Source: Takakia lepidozioides (lineage: Eukaryota; Streptophyta; Takakiopsida; Takakiales; Takakiaceae). From it: a stretch of 64,000 nt of DNA. The stretch is from assembly GCA_030704615.1 (NCBI GenBank), contig CM060732.1, positions 3,412,001-3,476,000 of the forward strand, in the 5' to 3' direction. Position numbers and translations under genes: made by a program. Numbering within the stretch: the first letter of the stretch is position 1; each line of letters opens with the position of its first letter. The notes under the pieces are model-generated. The model was not told the origin of the DNA. It made no database searches and saw only the letters and a program-made list of their open reading frames with translations. Positions 24,613 through 36,836 of the stretch are shown here, in pieces.

Positions 24613-25710
24613 AACCCTGATTTGAGCCCTGAAGGTAAGGCTGCCCTCACCAAAGATCTGTCTGAAATCAAATTAGGCACTACTCTTTCATCAGGCCAAA
24701 AGAAAAGAGTAGAGATGTTTGCAGTTGCCAAAAATCTAGATGTCTTCAGCTTGGGATCTACTGATCTGGGCGTACTCCCATCCTTCAGCATGATATTGTG
24801 ATTGAAGGACCTCCTATTAAGCAATCTCCATACCGAGAGAGTGTCAAGGAACGTGCCATAGTTCAAGATGAAATCCAGAAAATGCTAGATGCTGGTGTTA
24901 TCAAACCATCAATTTCTCCTTGGGTCAGCCCAATTGTCCTGGTTGCTAAGAAAGATGGCACTATCCGTTTTTTTTTTTTGTTGACTTCCGAAAACTAAAT
25001 GACGTCACCAAGAAGGATACCTACCTTCTACCTAGGATCAATGAGACCTTGGATCAGTTACATAGTGACACCATTTTTTCCTCTCTTGATCTTGCGTCTG
25101 GTTTTTGGCAAGTCCTCTCACTGATGCAGCCAAAGAAAAGACTTCCTTTGTGCATGGGCAAATACTAATATTATGAGACAATGCCCTTTGGTCTATGCAA
25201 TGCCACATCTACATTCCTACGCCTCATGGACATTGTCTTGGGTAATCTTTGCTGGGAGTGTGCCTTAATTTACGTGGATGATATTAATGTATACTCAGCC
25301 AGTTTTGACGCTCACTTGACTGATTTGCAGCGTGTGTTCAGCAAATTGCGCACTGCAGGGCTCAAGGTAAAACCAAAAAAGTGTGAGCTGTTTATGCCTG
25401 AGCTGTACTTTCTTGGTCATGTCCTATCCAAGGATGATTTGCTTTTTGATCCTGCTAAGCTTGAATCTGTTTGGGGCTTTCCTATTCCTAGGGTTAAACA
25501 TTGCATCAAATCCTGCCTTGGGCTGGCTCTTATCATAGGCGCTTCATCAAAAACTTTGCAAAGCTTGCTCACCCTCTAACCAAGGTCTTGTGCAAGGATG
25601 CCAGGTTTGAATGGACCTTCTCCCAGCAAGCTGCCTTTGACACCCTCCGCAAAGTCTTGTGTTCAGCACCTATCTTGATGTTTCCCAACTTTGAATTGTC
25701 TTTCATGCTT
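24613..25710 (+). pseudogene. gypsy reverse transcriptase region
   Basis: A linker with LSSGQKKRVEMFAVAKN precedes EGPPIKQSPYRESVKERA and WVSPIVLVAKKDG. After a T13 homopolymer near 24967 that shifts frame, DFRKLNDVTKKDTY and FSSLDLASGFWQV follow. MPFGLCNATSTF starts at 25181, and YVDD, the polymerase active-site motif, is at 25271-25282. The segment KFLGH-like YFLGHVLSKDDLLFDP and later HPLTKVLCKDARFEW complete the domain. Several frameshifts and a TAA near 25168 inactivate it. Confidence 0.9.
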
Positions 25711-26242
25711 TAAACTGATGCATCAGATGTTGCTATTTTTGCAGTCTTGTGTCAAGTTGTAGAAGGCAAAGAGCATGTGATAGCCTATGCCTCCCGCCGT
25801 CTAGATCGTCATGAACGGAATTATTCCATATCTGATAAGGAGGGTCTGGCCTTGTCTTTGGTGTGAAGCATTTCAGGCAATATTTACATGGCAGCCAGTT
25901 TGTGGTGGAAACTGATCACCTCCCACTAAAAGCTCTTGTTAAGCCAAGGGAGCTTCATGTCAGACTTGCTAGATGGATTATGTACTTGCAGGAGTTCAAC
26001 ATGGATATAGTATACAAGAATGGCAAGGAAAATATAAATGCTGATGCGCTGACTCGTGTTGATCCTCCTGTTAGCAGGCCTTTGCTCACCTTGGATGACC
26101 TTGCTGCTGCTAATGCAGCCACTCCTCCTGATCCAGCTCATGTTCTCAATCTTCTTTGTGCAGATCAGCGAGCTTTGGCCTTGGATTCTCATGGCACCTT
26201 GGCTGTTTGGGGCTGGTCTAGCCTTCTTGATGATCCTGGTTG
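25711..26242 (+). pseudogene. gypsy RNase H region
   Basis: After a TAA at 25711, TDASDVAIFAVLCQ and AYASRRLDRHERNYS are readable, then after a shift KHFRQYLHGSQFVVETDHLP and NINADALTRVD. This is the canonical gypsy RNase H order with the catalytic Asp residues in TDAS and ETDH and the terminal ADALTR motif. Broken by at least one stop and one frameshift. Confidence 0.9.
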
Positions 26243-26449
26243 ATTTGCTTATGTGCTAGTATGTGTGGTGGATCTATCGCTTAGAGAGAATTTGGATAGT
26301 TTGGTGGAAATTCCTTGTCCTGTTCCAGCTCTCTTTTTCCTAGGCTCCCGAGTTTGTTGTCATTCAGCTGTTGCACTCCGGTGTGACTTTGGCTTGAGCC
26401 TCAAGGCCTGATTTGGCTGTCTAATGAGGTGAAGGTATCATTGGCTGGA

Positions 26450-27720
26450 GATCATAGGTGCAGGCACTCCAGACCACCTTCGCTAAAACCCATTGTCTAT
26501 TTCTTATGTGCAGTGCAGTCATGGATGATCAGCTCCATGCTGCGCTACTCCAGCGATGCCAATCAGGGAGTTCGCCAGCAGGCCTTTCCGAGTCCTTACG
26601 TAAACAAATTCTCTATCATGTGTCCACTCACCGTTTCATGGGTGATAAGTTGTTCAAAGAATTCACTCGAGGGGGAGTGTCATGCTGTTTGGAGGTGCCA
26701 CCACGTAGCCAGCTGAATACTTTATTGGAACGTTTCCATTGTTCTTTGTATGCAAGTCATCTTGGTATCAAGAAAACCGTGGCCCGCATCCAAGAGGTTT
26801 ACTATTGGCTGGGGATTCATCGGGATGTCACGGAGTTCATCTCTAAGTGTGAAGATTGTTGTGCTAACATTGATCTCCCTAGGGCCCGGATCTTGTATGA
26901 GCTGTAGCCTTTGCCTGTTACCCATGTTTTTGATCGTGTTGGCATTGACTTGGTAGGACCCCTCGCACTCACATCAAAGGGTCAAAGCTACCTTTGTGTT
27001 GCTACCGACTACTTGACTAAGTGGGTAGAAGTCCGGCCTTTGTGTACCAAGACTAGTGATGTTGTAGCTCAGTTCTTCTTCAATGAGATCCTTATGCGGC
27101 ATGGATGTCCTCGGGAGATACTAACTGATCAGGGCAAGGAGTTTTGTAACCAGCTCCTTATGGTGCTTCAATTTTGATATCAAGCATTCCACCACAACCC
27201 AATACCCTCTCCAGACCAATGGCCTTACGGAGCGCTTCAACCAAACTCTTTACCGAATGTTGGAGAAAAATGGCGCTCTTACCAGGGAGTGAGATACCTT
27301 TCTTCCCCCTATTCTCTTTGCTTATCGCACCGCCGTGCATGCTAGCACTAAGAAGACTCCTTTTGAGTTGTTGTATGGTCGCAAGTATATTTCTCATTTA
27401 CATTCTACCCCTCTCATCTCTACTATTGCTGATCCGGTTGATCTTGATACCTTTGTTGAGGATCTTCATGCTCGGCATGCGGTGTCTATCCATGATGCCA
27501 AAACGAACATTGGTACGGCTCAGCTTACCCAAGCCCGCAATTTTAACAAGCGTGTCAAGTATTCTAACTTGTTTCAGGTGGGACAGACCGTGTGCATTTG
27601 GTTGCAGTATGGTAAGCATGCATGCAAATCTAAGCTCAAGATCGACGGTCCATACTTGCTCTATCAGATTTTACATGGGCGACGTGCTCTCCTTCTTCCG
27701 CAGGGGCCCAATGTTTAGGC
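26450..27720 (+). pseudogene. gypsy integrase region
   Basis: An HHCC-type zinc region is recognisable (FHCSLYASHLGIKKT, then SKCEDC). The core follows a TAG near 26905, with VGIDLVGPL, ATDYLTKWVE and ILTDQGKEFCNQ providing two of the catalytic Asp residues. QTNGLTERFNQ, carrying the Glu, is readable in another frame near 27208-27245. ELLYGRK and a chromodomain-free tail follow to about 27718. Several frameshifts are present. Confidence 0.88.
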
Positions 27721-28128
27721 GCATGATGAACCTGTTTCTGTCACAGATCTGGTGCACTCGGAGTTGGTCTTTGATCTTACATGCATCAACGTGGAGGGAC
27801 GCACGGTGGGGTGATGTCTTGATCTTCTTAGCTAATCTGCTTCAGCCTGATCCTCTTGTCTTCAGCGGCTTAATCTTAGCTTGCGGATTGTGACTTTTAT
27901 GGCCTTATGGCTTGCACATTCTAGGACTTAGTCTTATGATATATCACCACCTGGACTCCCTGCACGGTTTTCCTAGCAAAGGGTTTTGTCCTTTGCCCAA
28001 TTTGCAGGTGTCAGGTTTTCCCTTGGTAGGTTTTTCACCCAGCAACGGAGGGTGATTTTATCAAAACATTTACTTATATTTTACTTCGCTGAGCTCAGGA
28101 TTTTTTCGTGGGGGGTAGGCCTCACAGA

Positions 28129-28587
28129 TGTGATGGCCCAATCTCTCCTCATCCCCTAATTTTCCTATTTCATCCGTGCGGCGATACTCATTCATCCGTA
28201 TAAATTTTTGGCTTAGTGTACCGTTAAACGGTTACACTCATGGTTAGGCTGGGGTTAGTTAGGATGGTGGCAACATCTGGGCCATCCGCTTGATCTAAGG
28301 CTAGAAACAGGCGCCACGGGCTCGGCTTATTGCGCCTCGCCACGCGGCATGCAAGCAAACAACTAAGGTTTCATATAAAGCGGCGGCCTGACACAGGTCC
28401 AGCAGCCTGGTGTACTTTGGTGTTACAGTATATGTGAATTCGTGAGCACACTGTGGATGAGAGCTCTTGTGTCAAGAAACCCCGCGTTGATCCTCCTCTC
28501 GCGCACTGCTCGTCTCTTCCTGCTTGCCCCTTGTTGTTAAAAGTCGGTTCTTAAGAGGAAAGGAGCATATTCTTCACACTCGCTTTG
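28129..28587 (+). repeat. 3' LTR of the gypsy element
   Basis: Matches the 5' LTR from TGTGATGGCCCAATCTC through CGCTTTG with scattered substitutions and small indels (for example a deletion of about five bases near 28245). Confidence 0.9.
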
Positions 28588-28704
28588 AGGCTTCACAATA
28601 TATCCTTAACTGTAAAATACAGTTTTGTGTACCTGTTACCATCTTCTTTCTACTTTTTTTCATGCTAAATTTGCCATTAGGCATTGGCTACTTCTACAAG
28701 CCAT

Positions 28705-28860
28705 GAAGCCTAATGTATTCAAGCATTTTGTCAAACACAAGACGTGCATCAACAATACTCCCACATAGGGCATACATGTTGATGAATGGATCATGTAGAA
28801 GGTATACACAAATACTCCTATGTGTTGTTGCTACAAGGCCTAGCACATGATAACAATTTT
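28705..28860 (-). pseudogene. PPR-protein fragment
   Basis: The minus strand encodes LLHDPFINMYALCGSIVDAR followed by LVFDKML. This is the helix pair typical of a plant PPR repeat (NMYAKCGSIEDARQVFDKM pattern). The frame ends soon after and only about 1.5 repeats remain. It is related to the more decayed fragment at 19850-19990. Confidence 0.65.
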
Positions 28861-29886
28861 GAGACTTCCAAAAAGTGTCAGGTCTTTTCATCCGGAGATT
28901 TTGTTTTTTGAAAGGTAAAATAGGGAAGCATATCAAGAAACTGAACATGAATATATAGTATTTTATCGTCATAGTTTGTTACACCCACAGAGGAGATCCG
29001 GGGTGGGTGGTGGCCTCCCGGGAGTAGTACATCTTATCTGAAAGTTATTGTAGCTTTCTCTAACAAAGTACTGATGATAGGCAACATTTTGCTTACTAGA
29101 AGCATGTTGGAAAGCCATGTAAAATTCAGTCAGATCTGTCTCAGCAGATTTTAGATAGCCAAAATACATACTCATCAAAACAGACTCAGGTTTTAGAAAA
29201 CACATAGGACCAGAATGAGGGCCATTCTCAGAGTATGTCTACTCTAAACCTTAGCAGCTCTGTACATATTACTGCTGAAGACTCAGGTAACGCCTAGAGA
29301 CATCCTTCAAAAAATCTCCTTCTGTCATGTTTTAGAAATGGAATGAGCCAGAAGAAAGAGTCGTTCATGTACCAGCAGCTATTCTCTCAGACGCATTGAA
29401 ACAGAAGAGGAGTAGTTCATAAGGTACACGACAAAAGGATGACCCTCACCTGCACCCGTCCCAAAAACTTTACAACCCGACAAAATGTAAGTTAGTGAGG
29501 ATGCATGAAGTGAATCACAAGTCACCATGCATGCTATAGCTGTCCATCTTGTAAATCAAAACTACATTAGTATAACAACAGAATCCGGACACAAGACCTT
29601 AAGAGCTTGTGGTAGAGACGGCTCCGACATTGCAGCAATCTGCAAAAGGCTGGAGACCTCTATTGCAAGAAAGAAAGACAAGAGGCACAGATCTCTTGGT
29701 ACCAGGCGTACTCATGAAACAGAGTATACTCATGGAATAGTGCCACAAGGAGAAGTTGTCAGTTCAGATACAGATTGTATTGCCACCTTTTAAGTTTTTC
29801 CCTAGTTTCAAAAGAGAAGCAGCACCTTTCATGGGTTAAAAGATAGTTTAAGCTTTTAACCTTTGGGAGGAATTCCTCCAAGGACG
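28861..29886. other. intergenic DNA, no gene seen
   Basis: Short frames at 28969-29205 and 29527-29793 have no recognisable similarity. Nothing else seen. Confidence 0.4.
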
Positions 29887-30055
29887 AGATTGTACTCATA
29901 AGACGTTGTTTGCCGTAGCCTTGTGGCCATTGACCCCGCGCCCAGTTTGAGCGGGAACAAAAGGGGCAGAACCTACCTCTGTCAGGGGCTGACGTTGGTA
30001 GTAAGACTTACCTCCATATAAAGAATTAATCCGGGTTTTGCAGATATCCTCTAGA

Positions 30056-32049
30056 AAACCCTTCACACAAGCATCAATCTACTGTGTGTGATTTGCCCAA
30101 AAACTAGGCCTCAGGAGGGCCTGGGCTTTTGGCTCAGCCTCGAGACTTTCAAAGTTGGTAAACAGGGGTACAGGCACAATTCCCTTAATAGATTTGAAGA
30201 GAGCGTCTCTTTGGTGAGAGAACCCCGGACAGTGTATCAGAAAATGAATACTGTCTTCAGATTGCCCACACAACGGGCAATTGCACTCTTCCTTTCCTCT
30301 CTGCTTCTGTTTGCTGTTCAAAGGTAGGCTTCCTGCCCTGAGTTTAAATTTCAGTCTAGTGCCGAGAGCGGGTAGACCCCTGAGGTCATCCAAGATGTCC
30401 TCCCCCATGTCACAGACTGGAAACAAGTTCAGGGAAGTTTTCTGCCTAACTTCATTTTCATCAGACAATCTCATGGCAACAGACATGGCTGAGGACACTA
30501 CAGCCTCTAAGTCAGATTTATCCAGCAGGGTCAAGACTTGCGGATCCAGGTCCAGGTCCTTGAGGATCTCTTCTAATCTCTTCTGCCAGGACTTAGCCTG
30601 TTTGACAGGGCGGTCCTGTTTCCAAGATATAGAGTCGATTAACTTAGGATATCTGGTGTTGGGCATATGTTGTAGTTGACCCCACCATCTGACCTTGAAT
30701 TCATCTCGTCGGGAGCTTAAGGACGGAATGCCAAACTCACCCCGAACAGCCACATTGGCTGTTTTGGAGCATGCTGACATACACTCCTTAAGCACCCCCA
30801 CTTGAATGGATTCTAGAGACTTAGCCTGGTTGGAGTTATCAACCCATATAGCAGATCCGTACTCCAAGGCAGGTCTAATAACGCGACAAAGCATGGTTTT
30901 CTTAACCTCAGAGTTGACCCCTCTGCAGTGGAAAAATTTAGTGAGCCCCAGAGCTTTGCCCTTGCCAGTTTGAACAACTTTCCGGATATGTGCATCCCAA
31001 TTACAATTGGAGGAGAACTCAACGCCCAGGTAAGTGTAGGAAGGGAGGACCGGGATCTCTTGGCTACCCCACTGCCACTTAAGATCACTTCCTCCCTCTC
31101 CTCTGTCGTTGAATGCTACCACTGCACATTTGCTGACGTTAGCCTCTAGCCCCCAAAGATCAAAGTATCTCTTCGCGCAATCAATCAACTCCTGGAGATT
31201 GGTTGGAGTCTACCCTATGCCTGCGAAGTCATCCGCAAACATAAGGGCTGGTATGGTGGTATCACCCACCCTTAACCCAAATCCCTCACTTTCCAAATCC
31301 TCGAGGAGTTGATTGATGAAAACATTGAAGAGCAGAGGGGAGAGAGTACATCCTTGAGCTACACCTTGGTCTATGTCAAAGAAGTTGGACTTCTGTCCGT
31401 TAACAGTGACACAGCTTTTGGTGTGAGCATACAAGTTGTGGACAACTCTCCACATCTTTCCCTTGATCCCACAAGACCAGAGGCGGAACCATAGGCCATC
31501 TCTCCACACTGTGTCATAAGCCTTTTTGACATCCAGGAAAAAGACATAAGTGGGTTTCCCTTCTTTTTTCCTTCCCTGGATAATCTGGCTTAGAGTGAAG
31601 ATATGATCCACACAGCCCCTGTTTCGCCGAAAGCCAGCTTGGCCTTCATGGAAACAACCTCAAGACTCCAGATCAACCTCGAGACGAGTACTTATAACTC
31701 TGCAGAATGTCTTGCCAACAGCATTGAGGAGCGTGATGCCACGGTAGTTCCCCGGTTCTTCTCTGTCACCCTTCTTGTATAGATTGACAATGACCCCCTG
31801 TCGCCAGCGAAAGGGGATCATTTCAGTCTTCCAGATAAGGTTAAAGAGGAGAACTAGGGCCTCTATCGTGGGATCGCCACCGTGCTTGATAAGCTCGTTG
31901 ACAATACCATCAGGTCCACCAGCTTTATATCCATTTAAATGTTCAATTGCTTCCACAGTCTCAGAAGAACTAATGGGAGCATTATAAGCCATTGAAATAT
32001 AGGGCTGTTTTGAATCATAGGAACAGTTTTTCCAACTGTGTCCCTCCAT
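30056..32049 (-). pseudogene. LINE copy A reverse transcriptase and C-terminus
   Basis: Pieces at 32049-31660, 31611-31210 and 31188-30079 are one protein broken by TGA at 31660 (Arg in relatives), TAG at about 31208 (Glu in relatives) and TAG at 30079 (Gln in relatives). Motifs: LYKKGDREEPGNYRGITLLN, FLDVKKAYDTVW, GVAQGCTLSPLLFN and LMFADDF (active site). The C-terminal CPLCGQSEDSIHFLIHC is a zinc-binding motif common in LINE ORF2. Few changes separate it from an open frame, so it is a fairly young insertion. Confidence 0.92.
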
Positions 32050-33665
32050 TCAGCAGAAGACCCCTCACTGTTAGCCCTAGAAGTTCTGCCAAGGATACTG
32101 TAGTGAGTTTCAAAGGTTTTGACAATGTCAACCGATGAAGTCACCACTGCACCTTTAGTAGTCTTCAGCGCTTGTACTTGCTGACCGTTTTTCGGTTTGT
32201 ACAAACGTTGAAGGGCCAACCAGAATTTCTTGTCATTACCACCATGGTGGTTTGAGTTTATTTCACTGTATAACTTGTCCCAGTATAATTTCTTCTGAGA
32301 CCTAACAAGCTGATTGATATCTTTACGGAACTGGTAGTACCTCGCCCACAATTCTCTGTTGGATTCCAAATTGCAGCACTCTTTATAGAGGGCTCGTCTC
32401 TCAGCTATCTTGAGTTTAATCTCATTAGTCCACCAATTAACTGCTCTACCGCAGACAATTAGTTTCCTCCCAATGATCTTGTCAGCCACGGAGGAAACGA
32501 AACTCTCCCAAGAGTCCACTGCTCTTTCGACTTCATTTCTTGCGTTAACAGAGTGTGACTGAAGTTCTTGGAGCGATTGGGCAAAATGAGGGAGAGCCTC
32601 TTGCAAGGCCTGGACGTACTCAGCCTTGACCTCCTCATTGTGGAATTTTTCTATGCGCCACTTCCGAATCGAACGTTTCACAGATCTCTTGGTGGTGGGA
32701 AAACACCTTTTGATCTCAGTCCAAACCAGGAAGTGGTCAGAGGTACCAATATCAGTTCTGTTGATCAACACATTGGCACACTGGGGGAACAAAATTTTGT
32801 CCATTATGATATAGTCCACAATGGAACGTTCCCCAGTTTGGGGTTTCTCACGAGTCCACTGCACTTGGTCACCTCTTGTCCTGTTATTCAAGGTCAAAAG
32901 CTGAAGCTCTTCTAGACAGTTAATTAACCGTCTGCCATTAGAATTCAGCTCGTCCTCACCAAAAGGTCCAATGATATCGTCCTGATGGATCCCTTTGCCC
33001 ACCCGGGCATTGAAGTCCCCCAATAGTACCACTTGACCTTTGGCAAGGAACGAAGCACAGTCCAGCTTTACATCTTCGAAGGCCTTGTCTGCGTCAGCAC
33101 TAAGGGTCCCCTCTGTGGGCATGTAAACACAACCAACAAAGAGGTCCTTTGTACTCATGCCGCCCTTCAAATTCAGTTTTAGCCAGATACTATGCTCGTA
33201 CCTCAAACCCTTGTTGATAATTTCACAATTGTCAAACAAGAAATCACGGACAAAGAATCCGACCCCTTTTTGGCCGCGTTTGGCAGAGGCTGCCTTGAGA
33301 GTACACATCTTACCTGCCCATTTATAACCAATGACATCTCCAACCAGTTTATCCGACGTTTCCCATGTTTCTTGCCTAGCACAGATATGAATATCATTAG
33401 TCCGAAGAACTTGTCCCACTTCAAGTTGTTTCCTTTGGTTGGTCAACCCTGAGAAGTTGAAAGTGGCCAGCCGCAAGCCAGCCCTTTGCGTGTGAATTGT
33501 TTGTCGTCTAGGTAGCTTGTGATTGCTCCTGGACGGCCAACCGTTCTGCAAAGGGGGGACAGTTACCCCATGTGTAGATTTTGCTCGTCTTGTGTAAACT
33601 TTGAGAATTGGTAAACCATTCAGGGTACCAAATCTTTCAGTTACACGACGCACAGGCTCCACCAC
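31935..33665 (-). pseudogene. LINE copy A endonuclease and ORF2 N-terminal half
   Basis: A 576-codon open frame with an apurinic-type endonuclease: TFNFSGLTNQRKQLE, ARQETW, GCVYMPT, LLGDFNARVG and TSDHFLVWTE, which supply the metal-binding and catalytic residues of the exonuclease-endonuclease-phosphatase family. The linker to the reverse transcriptase (LYKECCNLESNRELWARYY, RLYKPKNGQQ) follows. A deletion of about 20 bases near 31990 relative to copy B shifts the frame and ends it. The endonuclease nicks target DNA to prime reverse transcription. Confidence 0.92.
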
Positions 33666-34426
33666 ATAGGGGCAGATTGTCCGTCAGACTGCTTGGGGAC
33701 AATTACCCCGTGTATAGATTTTGCTCGTCTTGTATAGACTTTGAGGATTGGTAAACCATTTAGAGTACCAAATCCTTCAGTTACACGACGTTCAGGCTCT
33801 GCACACTTAGGGACAGATTGTCCATCTGACGGCTTGGGGACAATTACCCCGTGTATAGAATTTGTTCGTCTTGTGTAAGCCTTGAGGATTGGTAAACCAT
33901 TCAGAGTACCAAATCCTTCAGATTCAGGACGTTCAGGTTCCGTACACTTAGGGGCATCTTGTCCTTCTGGCTGTATGGATTCAACCTCATCCAGAGCATC
34001 AAACCGATTAGAAACTCTCAAGTTGAAGTTGTTGCCCTTGGTTGTCTTCCTAGAGCGCCCCATTGAATCACCAATGTCTAAGACCGCTCTCCAGCCAGTC
34101 AAGGGACGAACTTCTTTGAGATTGAATTGATGCGGGACTCTATTAGAAGCACTTTTGGTCATTGCAACCTTCAACGTACCCCTGTTATCAAGTCTCGAGA
34201 TGGTACCATTAGCCATGAAATCCAAGCCTAAGCTAGAGCATGTAGTTTTAAAGGACACATCGTCCATCCCGGGATTCACCCCAAAAACTACACATGAAGC
34301 CCTAGATTTGGCAGAAGTAACCAATTCCCAGGGATCACCCTGAGGAGTGTTGATGTTGATAGGAGCTAAATTTTTGATTGTTTTCGCAGGCCATAAGTTT
34401 AAGCACAGGAACCAACCCGAGCCCAA
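33641..34426 (-). pseudogene. LINE copy A ORF1-like protein
   Basis: About 260 codons preceding the endonuclease. The frame stays open upstream of 34426 for a few codons including VVCSVWHTRHLGSGW, so the true start is further 5'. The body (ELVTSAKSRASCVVFGVNP, GRSRKTTKGNNFNLRVSNRF) has no family I can name. The C-terminal part is a tandem repeat of 47 residues containing FGTLNGLPILKVYTRRA and HGVIVPK. A frameshift in the third repeat (near 33650) separates it from the downstream endonuclease frame, so it may originally have been one polyprotein. Confidence 0.7.
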
Positions 34427-34745
34427 GTGCCGAGTATGCCAGACAGAGCATACGACTGCCCAATTTGGGCGGAGGGGCTGCCCCCAAGCGGTAGGAGTCC
34501 GCTTGTTACCATTCAGAGATCACACTCCAGGGAGTTGCAGGGAATGGCCCGTGTAGGCATATTCTAAAGAGGGAAAGGCCCCAAGCTTTGCAACTAAATC
34601 CAATGCACTACCTTACCTGAAGCAAAGCGCTTCAGGTCGAAACAAACAAGGACACGAGGTCACAAGGCCGGCATTTAGTCACATAGACATTAATGTACTC
34701 CCGTTTCAAGTCCACCCAATGTCAATAGGCTTCCTAGAGGACAGG

Positions 34746-34746
<1 letters not shown>

Positions 34747-34800
<54 letters not shown>
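34747..34800. repeat. (AG)n microsatellite at the LINE copy A 5' end
   Basis: About 25 AG units directly adjoining the 5' end of LINE copy A; read on the LINE strand it is (CT)n followed by CCCTGTCCTCTAGG, the same junction as at the start of copy B. Confidence 0.95.
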
Positions 34801-35411
34801 AGGGTTTTTTTCCCTTTCCCGCTCGTCCTTGAATTTCTGTTCTTTTAATCTTTTCTGTTGTTCAGAGTGGGTAATCAGGGGTTTGGCCCCTCCTCCAATT
34901 GCAAAAGAAAAAAGACGAGAAGTGGGGGGGCTCCGACCAGTCACCAGTTATCTCCTTCAGACAATCTAATAAAATAATTCAGTGATCCTACGACTTGGCT
35001 GAACCAGAGGAAGTGGGCTACCTCGAAGACTAAGAAGGAAGGGTAGACAGTGAAAGTAAAACCCGATCCCCCTCCAAAGAGTCATTGCTAAGATCTTGGT
35101 CCAATTCAGGTTGGCCCCTGTCAGTGGAGGTTGCCTCAAAAATTCCTGCACAGTTTCCACCTCACAATCTGCATGTAGACTACCTCGCTCGGAAGGTTTC
35201 GGCACCCAACACTACAAGAAGGATGATACATTCATGTGCAGGTAAGAAATAGAACTGAAGGTGCTGTAGCAGGAAAACGAAACAATCTGCAGTTGTCACA
35301 AGCAACCGGAGGACTGAATAACATAGCATATCCTGTTTTCAGTTCTGGTGAAGCATGTCATTCGCTGCCAATAGAGTTTTCCATCCATAAAAATGACAAA
35401 ATACAGACGAC
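34801..35411. other. intergenic DNA, no gene seen
   Basis: No coding frame with recognisable similarity and no clear repeat. Confidence 0.4.
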
Positions 35412-35578
35412 AGTACTCATATAAAGTTGTTTGCCGTAGCCTTGTGGCCATTGACCCCGCCCAGTTTGAGCGGAACACAAAGCGACAGAAACTATCTTTG
35501 TCAGGGCCTGACGCCGAGAGTATGACTTACCTTGAAATAGGCAATTGATCCGTGTTTTCCAGATATCCTCTAGACAAC
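35412..35578 (-). mobile_element. LINE 3'-end fragment, minus strand
   Basis: About 165 bases matching the extreme 3' end of the family, from the GATATCTGGAAAAC region to TTTATATGAGTAC, with TTGTTTGCCGTAGCC visible on the plus strand at 35429-35443. Heavily 5'-truncated. Confidence 0.85.
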
Positions 35579-36771
35579 AAGAGATAGGTCACCTATGCAT
35601 TTCAGTTTCAACACCAGACAATAATAACATGAAACAGATAAGACAACTTTCTAGACTAGAAGACTGGCATTGAAGTGCTGCCATGTCATAGGAGGGCCAG
35701 GAGGTGCAAGCAAAGCCTACCTAGTCCCAGCACAGACGTGCACAACATGAAACCGAGCAGTGAAAAGTCCATGCCATACAGCAACTCTAGACCAATAATG
35801 CCTGCTCCTGTTACCAGCAAATGCTTTGGAGATGACACCATGATGTGTAACCTTCCCAGATCCACCCACACATTACAGCACCTGAGTACCTAGTTACATC
35901 ATACTTGCTTCACCACTACAAAACGACACACACAATTTTCTGAGACATTATGGACAATCTGAAGCTACAAACAACAATGTGAAACCCTGATGCTTCGCCA
36001 ACATAGATACCAGTGAGCCAGCTAGCCCCAATTCCCAATTCTACAAACACATCTTCTTAGTGATAAGAGACAGCCACATCACCAAGGCCTGCCTACATCT
36101 TTCACCAACTTCTCCACCTCAGGAGGGCTTTGGGCACCTTCTGAGACAATTTCTCAACCCATTAAGGATTAAGACAGAAGTCCAATAGGTAGTATGTCCA
36201 GACGGAACCGTGACCTATGGCCACAAACTTAAGTCTAGTTACATCTGAAAAAAGACAGAACATCATATCTTTTTCTCTGTGCCGTACCTACTCTGAGACC
36301 TGGGTGAATACTTGTGTCTTTCCAGGTATTTCCCATCCTTGGCATAGGCTTTTGCTTTCTTTTTCATTGTGCTACTTTTACCATAGACTCTCTCGGCACA
36401 TAGTAAATTTCTCTCTCCTCCATTTCATCATTTCTTTCCATGCTGTGCACTGTGAATTCTTCTGCAACAACTCCTCTACAAAACTATTTCAAAGCTTGTC
36501 ACTGCACCTGTCAGAAGTTCAACACAGTACTGAAAGCATTGCTTCTTAAAGAAATTATTTACGTAAAAACCTTTCTTTGACTAATGTTTGCACAAAAGTA
36601 GCAGCAACATTATGCTATGCTAAAAGAGCTTTCTGCAGACAGTTCATAGGCCAAGACAATGTTATTTCCAATGGGAAGTAACATGACAGCCAACATTCAG
36701 CAGTGGTAAAGCGGATCCACTCACCTCTTCTCCCCTTCTATCCCCATCTTACCCCATCATCCCTGTTTGTT
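35579..36771. other. intergenic DNA, no gene seen
   Basis: Short frames only, none recognisable. Confidence 0.4.
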
Positions 36772-36836
36772 CCGCCCAAACTGGGGGCAGGGTCTACGGC
36801 CACAAGGCTACGGCAAACAGCGTCTTATGAGTACTT
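36772..36836 (+). mobile_element. very short LINE 3'-end fragment
   Basis: CCGCCCAAACTGGGGGCAGG through GGCTACGGCAAACAGCGTCT and TATGAGTACT, about 65 bases, directly followed by (TC)n at 36839-36861. Confidence 0.85.

Larger units (their letters stand above)
22823..28587 (+). mobile_element. Ty3/gypsy LTR retrotransposon, old and inactive
   Basis: Two direct repeats of about 460 bp bound gag-like and pol regions on the plus strand. The order is RT, RNase H, integrase, which defines Ty3/gypsy. A purine-rich tract GTGGGGGGTAGG sits just before the 3' LTR at about 28108-28120. A TGG-starting segment after the 5' LTR (TGGTGGAGAGGAGCCGGG) is a plausible tRNA primer site. The reading frames carry many stops and shifts, and the LTRs differ at many positions, so the insertion is old. 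No matching target-site duplication was found. Confidence 0.9.
29887..34746 (-). mobile_element. LINE copy A, near full length, minus strand
   Basis: A non-LTR retrotransposon reading from about 34746 down to 29887. Order: leader, ORF1-like protein, tandem 47-residue repeats, APE-type endonuclease, reverse transcriptase, C-terminal Cys/His motif, stop, 3' end ACGTCTTATGAGTACA. The 5' end abuts a (CT)n tract (34747-34797 read on the minus strand). It is highly similar to copy B at 38616-43275. Several inactivating changes are present. Confidence 0.93.

Noticed and set aside
30088-33452. Plus-strand frames inside LINE copy A and minus-strand frames inside copy B
   Set aside because: They are antisense shadows of the LINE protein and repeat in every copy.
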